In this document: one piece after another, positions 57,179 through 64,000 of the stretch
Position numbering within the stretch: position 1 is the first letter of the stretch
Layout: each line of letters opens with the position of its first letter
Program-made: the position numbers and the translations under genes
Origin: Synergistaceae bacterium DZ-S4
Lineage (GTDB): Bacteria; Synergistota; Synergistia; Synergistales; Synergistaceae
DNA length: 64,000 bases
Direction of reading: 5' to 3'
Assembly (NCBI GenBank): GCA_025943965.1
Contig: JAPCWD010000009.1
Coordinates: 1 to 64,000, forward strand
Notes under the pieces: model-generated
What the model saw: the letters and a program-made list of their open reading frames with translations, nothing else
What the model was told of the DNA's origin: nothing
Database searches by the model: none

Positions 57179-57892
57179 TTACATGCCCATGTATGCTTTG
57201 CGTACTTCCTCCGAGCAGAGAAGCTCCTGCGATGTGCCTGAGTAGACTATTGTTCCGGTCTGGATGACATAGCCTCTCTTTGCGATCTCAAGGGCTTCCT
57301 GGACCATCTGCTCGACGAGGAGGATCGTTACGCCCCTCTTGTTTATCTCAATAACAGTCTCAAAGACTTTCTCAACAAGACTTGGCTGCAGGCCCAGGGA
57401 GAGTTCGTCAAGAAGCAAAAGCTTCGGCTTCGACATAAGTCCCCTTGCGATGGCGCACATCTGCTGTTCGCCGCCGCTCATCGTCTCTGCGGTCTGGTCT
57501 CTGCGGTCCTTGAGTATCGGGAAAAGGTCGTACATCTCCTCCAACCGCCCGTCAATTTCTTTTCTGTCCTTTGTGGCGAAGGCTCCCAGTTCGAGGTTTT
57601 CACGCACCGTCAGTTTGGAAAAGAGGCGGCGTCCTTCAGGAACATAGCTCAGCCCCTTCCTGATCGTTTTTGAGGCCGAAGTCTTTGAAATATCCTCCCC
57701 CATAAAGCTTATCGTACCGCTGACCGGATGCATAAGACCTGCGATCGTCCTCATGGTAGTGCTTTTGCCGGCTCCGTTCGCTCCGATTATTGCGACAAGC
57801 TCGCCCTCGTTTACCTCAAGTGAGATGCCATGGATGACCGGGACCGCGTCATAGGCACAGTGTATGTTTTTAACTTCAAGCATGGCAGACAT
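57179..57892 (-). CDS. livF: Branched-chain amino acid ABC transporter ATPase LivF
   Basis: LivF is one of the two ATPases of the Liv importer. The 237-residue protein has Walker A GANGAGKST, signature MSGGEQQMCAIARGLM and Walker B LLLLDELSLGLQP. The second codon of a GTG-ATG pair is taken as the start, sharing a base with the livG stop. It is the last gene of livKHMGF. Confidence 0.95.
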   Translation of the reverse strand: MSAMLEVKNIHCAYDAVPVIHGISLEVNEGELVAIIGANGAGKSTTMRTIAGLMHPVSGTISFMGEDISKTSASKTIRKGLSYVPEGRRLFSKLTVRENLELGAFATKDRKEIDGRLEEMYDLFPILKDRRDQTAETMSGGEQQMCAIARGLMSKPKLLLLDELSLGLQPSLVEKVFETVIEINKRGVTILLVEQMVQEALEIAKRGYVIQTGTIVYSGTSQELLCSEEVRKAYMGM

Positions 57893-58641
57893 CACTGTTC
57901 CCCCTCACAGACCCTGAGTCTCTTCGCAAATTTCTCGCCGAAGTATGCCGTGATGACTGTCGGGTCGTTGATTACTGCCTGCGGGCTGTCTTCCGCTATC
58001 TTTTTGCCGCTGGCAAGGACAACTATCTTGTCGGCTATCGGCATAATAGCCTCCATGATATGCTCGACCATCAATATGGTCACGCCCTCTTCCCTGAGCC
58101 TCACAATGACTTCCACCATCTCTTTTACCTCGGTCGATGTCAGTCCGGCAACAGACTCGTCAAGAAGAAGGAGCTTCGGGCCTGTCGCAAGGGACCTCGC
58201 CACTTCAAGCCTCTTCTTGTTGCCTATGGTAAGGCCGCCAGCCAGCTTGTTTCTGAGATCTCCCAGGAAGCAGAGGTCCACGCAGTGCTCAGCGACTTCG
58301 TTTGCCTTTGCCGTGTCGCTGTATCGCATATAGGCTCCGACCAGAATATTTTCATATACGGTCATCTCCTTGAGTGGCCTTACGACCTGGAAGGTCCTTG
58401 CGAGACCAAGGCGGGCCATCTTCCACGACGGGTATCCGGTCACGTCGAGTCCGTCAAATGTCACCTTGCCTGAGGCTGGCTTGTAGAGACCTGCAACACA
58501 GTTGAAAAGGGTCGTCTTGCCGGCTCCGTTGGGGCCTATAAGGCCAACTATGGTTCCTTTTTCCACATCAAAGGAGACATCGCTGTTGGCAAGCAGGGAC
58601 CCGAATTTCATGGTCAGATCTCTGACTTCAAGCAGTGCCAT
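57892..58641 (-). CDS. livG: Branched-chain amino acid ABC transporter ATPase LivG
   Basis: LivG pairs with LivF to power import. The 249-residue protein has Walker A GPNGAGKTTLFN, Walker B LLLLDESVAGL and a signature region GGLTIGNKKRLEVARSLA in which the usual LSGGQ-like sequence is replaced by a LTIGN variant, common among LivG proteins. It overlaps livM by one base upstream. Confidence 0.95.
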   Translation of the reverse strand: MALLEVRDLTMKFGSLLANSDVSFDVEKGTIVGLIGPNGAGKTTLFNCVAGLYKPASGKVTFDGLDVTGYPSWKMARLGLARTFQVVRPLKEMTVYENILVGAYMRYSDTAKANEVAEHCVDLCFLGDLRNKLAGGLTIGNKKRLEVARSLATGPKLLLLDESVAGLTSTEVKEMVEVIVRLREEGVTILMVEHIMEAIMPIADKIVVLASGKKIAEDSPQAVINDPTVITAYFGEKFAKRLRVCEGEQ

Positions 58642-59630
58642 TACGCGTCACCTTCTTCTCTTACGATTTTTTTTCTTGTGAAGTACCTGATCAGGCCCAT
58701 GATCCCCAGAGGCTGCTTGATCATTACGATTATTATGATCAGGCCGAATATCATCAGGTCAACGCCTGCTCCGAGATTTGAAAGGTACGCGCGGGTGTAT
58801 TCCTGAAGAGGTATAAGCACCAGTGCTCCAAGGAACGGCCCCCAGAATGTTCCAAGTCCTCCAAGTATAGTGATCAGGACAAATTTCATTGACATGTCAA
58901 GGGACATTACCATCGGCGGATCTACGCGGTAGTTGTACTGGGCGAAGAACGATCCGCAAAGTGCTGCCAAAGACGCCGAAAGGGCCATTGCAGAGAGTTT
59001 AACGACGGTGCTGTTGACTCCGAGGGATTCAGCGGTCTCCTGTCCTTCGCGTACGGCTCTCAGGTAGTATCCCATCCTGTGTCTCTCTATCCACCTGACG
59101 ATACTGAAGACAAGGATAAATATGGCAAGCGCTCCGAGGTAATAGCCGTTCTTCGTGTCGGACCAGGAGAAATTCTTCCATCCGTCGGGAAGGATGGGAT
59201 AGTCAAGCCCCAATGCTCCTCCCACAGCATCCCATATCATAAAGAGACGGTTGAATATTTCTACGATCGCGAATGTCGCTATCGCGAAGTAGTGTCCCTT
59301 GAGCTTAAAGCAGGGATAGCTGATTATGACTGATACGAGAGCTGCGACGACCATTCCGAGCGGCGCGCCGTACCAGGGAAGGCTCTCGAAAGTGACCACT
59401 GCCAGTGACGCCCCGTAAGCACCGATACCGAAGAAGACAGAGTGTCCGAATGAAGTCTGTCCGCAGTAACCGCTTATTATGTTCCAGGACTGTGCCATGG
59501 CCGCATAAAGCAGTATCATAGTCGCGACGTGGCCGAAGAAGGATCCGCCTATGACACCCGGGATAAAAGGCAGCACGACGGCGGCAGCAAGGAATCCATA
59601 CCAGAGTTTGTCTGATTTTTCTTTAAACAT
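58641..59630 (-). CDS. livM: Branched-chain amino acid ABC transporter permease LivM
   Basis: LivM is a polytopic permease of 329 residues with about eight to ten helices. The family pattern SGYCGQTSFGHSVFFGIGAY and ILGGLGTFWGPFLGA is present. The ATG at 59630 is preferred because GGTGG lies eight bases upstream; the GTG codons at 59642 and 59639 are alternatives. Confidence 0.94.
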   Translation of the reverse strand: MFKEKSDKLWYGFLAAAVVLPFIPGVIGGSFFGHVATMILLYAAMAQSWNIISGYCGQTSFGHSVFFGIGAYGASLAVVTFESLPWYGAPLGMVVAALVSVIISYPCFKLKGHYFAIATFAIVEIFNRLFMIWDAVGGALGLDYPILPDGWKNFSWSDTKNGYYLGALAIFILVFSIVRWIERHRMGYYLRAVREGQETAESLGVNSTVVKLSAMALSASLAALCGSFFAQYNYRVDPPMVMSLDMSMKFVLITILGGLGTFWGPFLGALVLIPLQEYTRAYLSNLGAGVDLMIFGLIIIIVMIKQPLGIMGLIRYFTRKKIVREEGDA

Positions 59631-59635
59631 CGCCG

Positions 59636-60496
59636 TCACCACCCGAACAGACCCTTAGGTCTTATTAGAATTACAACAAGATAGATGGCAAATACTGCCA
59701 CGTACTTAACGACCGCAGCCACATAGAATCCCGCGAAGGACTCGACAAGCCCGATCAGCAGCGCAGCAAAGAGGGCTCCGGGAATACTTCCGAAACCTCC
59801 GAGCGCAACGACCACAAATGCGATAAGGCTGAAGAGCCCACCGACTTCGGGGTGAACTGCCAGATATGTAGTCATAAGTCCGCCCGCTACGCCGACACAG
59901 GCACCGCCGATCCCAAAGACGAGCAGATAAATATTTTCGGTGTCGATCCCCATCAGTTCGGCTGCTTCCTTGTCCATGGCCGTAGCCTGGATGGCCCAGC
60001 CCACCCTTGTCTTTTTAATGAGCCAGTAGACGCCTAGCAGGACCACCAATGAGAAGATGGCTGTTACAAGTTGGGGCAGCGATACGATCGCACCTGCCAC
60101 CTCAAATGTTTTGCCTTCCATTATTGTTCCGGACAGCAAACGGAAGTTGGGGGTAAAGCGGTTCATGCAGAAGTTTTTAAGGAGCATTGAAAGGCCGAAT
60201 GTCGCGAGCAGCGGTGCCATCGCGGCTTTTCCGAGACTGTTCTTTATTATGAGCCTGTAGGTCAGGGCTCCCATAAGGAACAGGAATATTCCGCCGGCTA
60301 TCCATGAGAATAGCGGGTCAATTCCAAGTATTTCACCTATCCAGTAGCAGAGGTACATTGCAACCATCAGGAATTCTCCGTGTGCGAAGTTGATGACGTC
60401 CATAACTCCCCACATCATGCTTAGTCCCGCCGCGACAAGCGCGTAAAGGAGTCCGCTGAGGATCCCGTCTATTAAAACCTGCAAAAAGTTACTCAC
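59636..60496 (-). CDS. livH: Branched-chain amino acid ABC transporter permease LivH
   Basis: LivH is the second permease, 286 residues with about eight helices. It contains GLSMMWGVMDVINFAHGEFL near residue 25 and ALGGFGSIPGALFAALLIG near the end, both diagnostic. It follows livK across a strong hairpin. Confidence 0.95.
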   Translation of the reverse strand: MSNFLQVLIDGILSGLLYALVAAGLSMMWGVMDVINFAHGEFLMVAMYLCYWIGEILGIDPLFSWIAGGIFLFLMGALTYRLIIKNSLGKAAMAPLLATFGLSMLLKNFCMNRFTPNFRLLSGTIMEGKTFEVAGAIVSLPQLVTAIFSLVVLLGVYWLIKKTRVGWAIQATAMDKEAAELMGIDTENIYLLVFGIGGACVGVAGGLMTTYLAVHPEVGGLFSLIAFVVVALGGFGSIPGALFAALLIGLVESFAGFYVAAVVKYVAVFAIYLVVILIRPKGLFGW

Positions 60497-60511
60497 TGTA
60501 AAAACCTCCCT

Positions 60512-60543
60512 AAAAGAGGCGGGGCAATCGCTCGCCCCGCCTC
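60512..60543 (-). terminator. Intercistronic hairpin between livK and livH
   Basis: A perfect ten-base-pair GC stem (GAGGCGGGGC with GCCCCGCCTC, loop of eight) is followed by four T residues on the minus strand. It would let most transcripts end after livK, so that the binding protein outnumbers the membrane parts. Confidence 0.75.
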
Positions 60544-60567
60544 ATAACGCCTAAGCTGTAAGATCGA

Positions 60568-61833
60568 CTAGCGTTTGTCCCACGGGGTCATGGGGAATAC
60601 AGGCTCCGACTTCTTGTACTTAAGCGGGAAGACTGTTTTGTAGTCCTGGTCCTTTATCTGTGTGATGACGCTGAGTGCATAGACGTTCTGTCCGCCGGGC
60701 TCAAACTTGACTTTTCCGCTGAGAGACATCACTGAGGGGAACTCTTCGGTCCTGAGAAGCTGTACGACCTTTTCGGTATCGAGGGATCCGGCCTTCTCTA
60801 TCGCCTGTGCGAGCACGAAGAGCATTACGCCTTCCTGGATGGAGTCGCTGTCAAAAGGCTGGTTGCTTCTTGGGGTATAGTATTTCTTCTCGATCTTTAT
60901 CGCTTCGGGCATGAATTCCTTCGCGAGTGCAGGTGAATATCCCATTCCGCCCATGAAGTGGTCGCCGTCACCTGCAAGTTCTTTCTGGACTGCAGGGTTC
61001 TGATAGCCGGTGCAGTAGTTGAGGGCTATCTTCGGCAGCCAGTTTACCTGCTTCATCGTACGGACCCACAGTGAGTAGTCGCCGCCAAGTGCTGCGCCGA
61101 AGACCGCGTCGGGGTTTGCAGCCTTAAGGGTCTGGACTTCGCTGTTGAGGTTGGTTGCGCCGTTGTTGAAGGGAACGTCGGCTACGACTTTAAGACCGAT
61201 CGCCTTTGCAGCCTTGTGAGCCTCTTCGGCAGCGTGCTTTCCGAATTCTGTGTTCTCGTAGATAACTCCAAGGGTCTTGATGCCTGCTTTTTTCTCTTTG
61301 TTGAGATATTCGATGTAATCAACAAATTCCTTTGATTCGATCGCATCTGTCGGAGCGTGGCGGAAGAAGTACTTGTAGTCGCGCTCTGTGAGAGCCGCGG
61401 AGCTCGAGCATCCGCACATGAAAATCTTCTTTGCGCGCTCTGCAACAGCACTCGCCGGTTTTGTGGCTGAGCTGTTGTAGCATCCGATCACCGCAAAGAC
61501 TTTCTCCTGGTTGTAAAGACGCTCTGCTTCTGACTTGGCGACATCCGGTTTTCCCTGGTGGTCGGCCTTGATTATTTCGATCTTGTATCCGTCCAGAAGG
61601 CCTTCCTTTGCCGCAAGAGGAGCGTTGATATCCGGGTTGGCTTTGTTGATGACATCTGCTGCCGCAAGAACAGCATTGACGCAGTTCTGTCCGGAAACAG
61701 CTGCCGGACCTGTGAGGGGGAAGAGCGCGCCTATCTTGATGACCTTGTCAGCAGCAAACGCTGACTAACAGACCATCATAGAGAAGACCAAAACCATAAG
61801 TACCGCAAACATGGAACGCTTTCTGAGTTGCAT
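60568..61833 (-). pseudogene. livK: Branched-chain amino acid binding protein LivK with in-frame TAG in the signal peptide
   Basis: LivK would be the periplasmic binding protein of the Liv system. From the ATG at 61833 (AGGAGG upstream) the frame reads a basic start and hydrophobic core typical of a signal peptide, but codon 23 is TAG (61765-61767). The frame then continues without any other break for 398 codons: SAFA-ADKVIKIGALFPLTGP opens the mature protein and the rest is complete, ending MTPWDKR. A single base change, such as TTG to TAG, would explain it. It may be a new nonsense mutation, a sequencing error, or readthrough. The next start-like codon downstream (GTG at 61491) would lose the signal and over 100 residues. 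Confidence 0.85.
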
Positions 61834-61905
61834 TGAAAATCGACCTCCTGTAATAATGATTAAGTTGCTAAGACCAGAAAACTCTGGTGTATCAGTGACT
61901 GGCTT

Positions 61906-61935
61906 ATTATAGTTAATTGAGTAACAAGATGTCAA
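61906..61935 (-). promoter_or_regulatory. Sigma-70 promoter of livKHMGF
   Basis: A perfect TTGACA (61930-61935) and a perfect TATAAT (61906-61911) are spaced by 18 bases on the minus strand, about 70 bases before the livK start. This is one of the strongest promoters in the window. Confidence 0.88.
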
Positions 61936-62088
61936 TTTTTTGTCATATTTCACATTTGTTATTAACCACCCTGAATTCTTATTGCCAATGGATCGGATGA
62001 CATTTTAAACTAAATACGGACTATTTTCCCCTTGTTTCAATGTTCCGTATTATTTAGTGTTTCACAAAATAAAAAAGGGCAATTATGG

Positions 62089-62117
62089 TTGACATTTATT
62101 TTATAGGGGAATATATT
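62089..62117 (+). promoter_or_regulatory. Sigma-70 promoter of purSQL
   Basis: TTGACA (62089-62094) and TATATT (62112-62117) are spaced by 17 bases, about 60 bases before the purS start. AAGGAGG precedes the start codon. Confidence 0.8.
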
Positions 62118-62177
62118 ATGAACAAGCTGGTGAACAATTCGTTCTAAACCAACAAACAACTTAAGGAGGCCGTCTGT

Positions 62178-62432
62178 ATGATCTTTCAGGCTGAAGTACT
62201 TATAACACCGCGCGAGGGTGTGCTGGACACGCAGGGCAAGGCAGTGGAGAAAACACTGACTCACCTGGGGTACAAGGGGATCAACGAGGTAAGGGTCGGC
62301 AAGATAGTAAGGATGCAGCTTGATGCGCCGACAAAGGAAGAGGCCGTTAAAGATCTCGAGTCCATGTGTTCAGACCTTCTCTGCAACGACCTGATCGAGA
62401 CCTTTAATATTTCAGTAAGGGAAAAATTGTGA
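62178..62432 (+). CDS. purS: Phosphoribosylformylglycinamidine synthase subunit PurS
   Basis: PurS is the small dimer that joins PurQ and PurL in the three-part FGAM synthase. The 84-residue protein has EVLITPREGVLDTQGKAVE and VRVGKIVRMQLDA, typical of the family. AAGGAGG is ten bases before the ATG. Its stop shares a base with the purQ start. Confidence 0.95.
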   Translation: MIFQAEVLITPREGVLDTQGKAVEKTLTHLGYKGINEVRVGKIVRMQLDAPTKEEAVKDLESMCSDLLCNDLIETFNISVREKL

Positions 62433-63145
62433 TGAAAACTGCCGTCGTCGTCTTTCCCGGGAGCAATTGCGACAGAGATGTCCAGCGGGCTGTGAGCGAA
62501 TCACTGAACACCGCTGTAGATATGGTATGGCATGAAAATGATAATTTTGCCTCCGGAACGGACCTTGTGGTACTGCCGGGTGGTTTTTCGTACGGAGACT
62601 ATCTCCGTTCAGGGGCGATGGCAGCAAGGTCGCCGATCATAAAGGCCGTAAGGGAGCATGCGGACAGAGGCGGGCTGGTGCTGGGGATCTGCAACGGGTT
62701 CCAGATCCTGACCGAAACAAAAATGCTGCCGGGAGCCCTGCTTCCAAACACCTCCCTCACCTTTATATGCCGCAGATGTCATGTCCGGGTGGAACGTACA
62801 GACAACAAATTCACTGCGGGCCTGAAAGAGGGAGATGTCATGCAGTTTCCCATAGCCCACCACGAGGGGCTGTTTTTCCTTCCCGATGACGAGCTGAAAA
62901 AACTGGAAGAGGCAGGACGCGTGGTCTTCCGGTATGCAGACCCAAAGACAGGCAGGGCCGGAGCGGAATACGCACCTAACGGCGCATTGAACGGCATTGC
63001 AGGGATATGCAGTGAAAAAGGAAATATACTTGGACTGATGCCCCATCCCGAACGTGCAACGATCCCTCATCTTAACGGAGGTACGGACGGCATCAGGTTC
63101 TGGAATTCGATCGCAGGGGCTTTCAAAGAAAGAGGTGCATGCTGA
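62432..63145 (+). CDS. purQ: Phosphoribosylformylglycinamidine synthase subunit PurQ
   Basis: PurQ is the glutaminase that supplies ammonia to PurL. The 237-residue protein has the nucleophile in LGICNGFQILTE near residue 85 and the PHPERAT motif with catalytic His and Glu near the C-terminus. The ATG at 62432 (TGATG overlap) is preferred to the GTG one codon earlier. Its stop overlaps the purL start. Confidence 0.97.
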   Translation: MKTAVVVFPGSNCDRDVQRAVSESLNTAVDMVWHENDNFASGTDLVVLPGGFSYGDYLRSGAMAARSPIIKAVREHADRGGLVLGICNGFQILTETKMLPGALLPNTSLTFICRRCHVRVERTDNKFTAGLKEGDVMQFPIAHHEGLFFLPDDELKKLEEAGRVVFRYADPKTGRAGAEYAPNGALNGIAGICSEKGNILGLMPHPERATIPHLNGGTDGIRFWNSIAGAFKERGAC

Positions 63146-64000
63146 TGGACTACAAGAGCGCCGGTCTTTCCGACTCGGAATATAAACGCATTAACGAACT
63201 TCTTGAAAGAGAGCCCAACCCACTTGAAACACAGCTGATCGGGGTCATGTGGTCTGAACACTGCAGTTACAAGTCGACCAAGAGGCTCCTTAAGACTTAC
63301 CCCTCGACCGGCAGATATGTGCTCCAGGGACAGGGAGAAAATGCCGGGGTAGTTGACATGGGCGAAGGCTGGGGATTTGCCTTTAAAGTTGAAAGTCACA
63401 ACCATCCTTCAGCTGTTGCCCCGTTTCAGGGAGCCGCCACTGGGGTCGGCGGGATAATAAGGGACATAATAGCCATGGGAGCACGTCCGACGGTATCGAT
63501 GGACGGACTCTTCTTCGGCGATCCTTCACTTAAAAAAACAGAAAATCTCTCCAAAGGAATAGTTGAGGGGATCGGAGCTTACGGGAACGCTGTCGGTGTG
63601 CCCATTGTCGGAGGAAAGACCTTCTACTCCCCCTGTTACACTGACAACCCTCTTGTAAACGCTTTCAGCGCAGGATTCGTCCGCCTTGACAAGATGGCAA
63701 GCTCGCAGACCGCGAAGAGCGGAGACCTTGCGGTGCTCCTGGGTTCCAAGACGGGACGCGACGGGATCGCAGGAGCTTCATTCGCCTCCCGTGAACTGGA
63801 TGAGGACTCGAAGGCAAGCAAACCGCAGATACAGATCGGGGACCCGTTCGAGGAAAAACTCCTGATTGAATGCTGCATGGATCTTCTTGACAAAGACCTG
63901 ATCGCATCGATGCAGGACATGGGAGCGGCGGGGATACTCTCCTCTTCAAGCGAGATAGCCCACAAGAGCGGGTGTGGCATAGACATTACCGTTGAAAAGA
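63145..64000 (+). CDS. purL: Phosphoribosylformylglycinamidine synthase subunit PurL (3' end outside the window)
   Basis: PurL is the synthetase subunit of FGAM synthase. About 285 codons are present, a little more than a third of the usual 730. The reading opens MDYKSAGLSDSEYKRINELL and shows the small-form motifs MWSEHCSYKSTK, FKVESHNHPSAV with the ATP/metal site, and GGKTFYSPCYTDNP. The frame is open to the last base, so the gene continues beyond the window. Confidence 0.96.
   Translation, partial: MDYKSAGLSDSEYKRINELLEREPNPLETQLIGVMWSEHCSYKSTKRLLKTYPSTGRYVLQGQGENAGVVDMGEGWGFAFKVESHNHPSAVAPFQGAATGVGGIIRDIIAMGARPTVSMDGLFFGDPSLKKTENLSKGIVEGIGAYGNAVGVPIVGGKTFYSPCYTDNPLVNAFSAGFVRLDKMASSQTAKSGDLAVLLGSKTGRDGIAGASFASRELDEDSKASKPQIQIGDPFEEKLLIECCMDLLDKDLIASMQDMGAAGILSSSSEIAHKSGCGIDITVEK

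Larger units (their letters stand above)
61834..62177. other. Intergenic region between divergent liv and pur operons
   Basis: This 344-base AT-rich stretch holds promoters for both operons: the liv promoter at 61906-61935 and the purS promoter at 62089-62117. A small stem-loop (ACCAGA/TCTGGT, 61873-61888) lies in the liv leader. I see no riboswitch-like fold and no further gene. Confidence 0.6.

Noticed and set aside
61834-62177. Purine riboswitch before purS
   Set aside because: No conserved three-way junction sequences were seen; the leader from the predicted start to purS is too short for an aptamer.

Overview
The window is a 64 kb piece of a bacterial chromosome, almost entirely housekeeping genes, most of them on the minus strand in long, tightly overlapping operons. 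The gene content points to an anaerobic, amino-acid-fermenting diderm, most like a member of the Synergistota. The clues are lipopolysaccharide-transport genes (lptA, lptB) next to features more familiar from Firmicutes (fapR, remA, fabK, CIRCE control of groESL), a membrane pyrophosphatase, acetate kinase, an [FeFe]-hydrogenase maturase (hydE) and a branched-chain amino acid ABC transporter. The phylum is an inference from gene content; no rRNA is present to confirm it.

Layout, left to right. 0.35-3.5 kb: rpoD and dnaG. 3.6-8.3 kb: hppA, mobB-like, an AI-2E family permease and a solitary larB. 8.6-10.8 kb: an AT-rich accessory islet with a BRO-N/Fic fusion, a 50-residue partner reading frame, an ASCH-domain gene and several gene scraps. 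10.8-14.6 kb: guaA and the groES-groEL operon with a perfect CIRCE operator. 14.8-25.3 kb: one long minus-strand run reading pyrR-pyrB-pyrC-pyrF-pyrE, a degenerate TroA-like protein, lptA, lptB, murJ, a secreted unknown, a tiny zinc ribbon and tsaD. It is headed by a promoter, a leader peptide and a terminator that look like a complete pyrimidine attenuator. 25.6-35.4 kb: the fatty-acid cluster (fapR-plsX-fabH-fabK-fabD-fabG-acpP-fabF-rnc), preceded by ackA-yceD-rpmF; fapR has its own promoter with a candidate FapR operator. 35.5-41.4 kb: tmcAL and a GNAT gene, coaD-rsmD, an MFS permease, rsmA-trmB and a proline tRNA. 41.5-54.2 kb: nif3, trpS, scpA, scpB, rluB, cmk, hflX, yicC, remA, gmk, rpoZ, coaBC, priA, der and hup. 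54.3-57 kb: hydE and a stand-alone glutamate-synthase-like flavoprotein. 57.2-61.9 kb: livKHMGF. 62.2 kb to the end: purS-purQ-purL (purL cut by the window edge).

The genes serve protein and RNA quality (groESL, tRNA and rRNA modification), nucleotide synthesis (pyr, pur, guaA, gmk, cmk), membrane building (fab, plsX, lpt, murJ), chromosome maintenance (scpAB, hup, priA, dnaG) and energy metabolism (hppA, ackA, hydE, liv). The observations most worth following are: an in-frame amber codon inside the signal peptide of an otherwise intact livK; a leader-peptide/terminator device before pyrR; the BRO-N/Fic cassette; a PriA that has lost its ATPase motifs; and a 59-residue Cys-rich gene hidden between the secreted unknown and tsaD.
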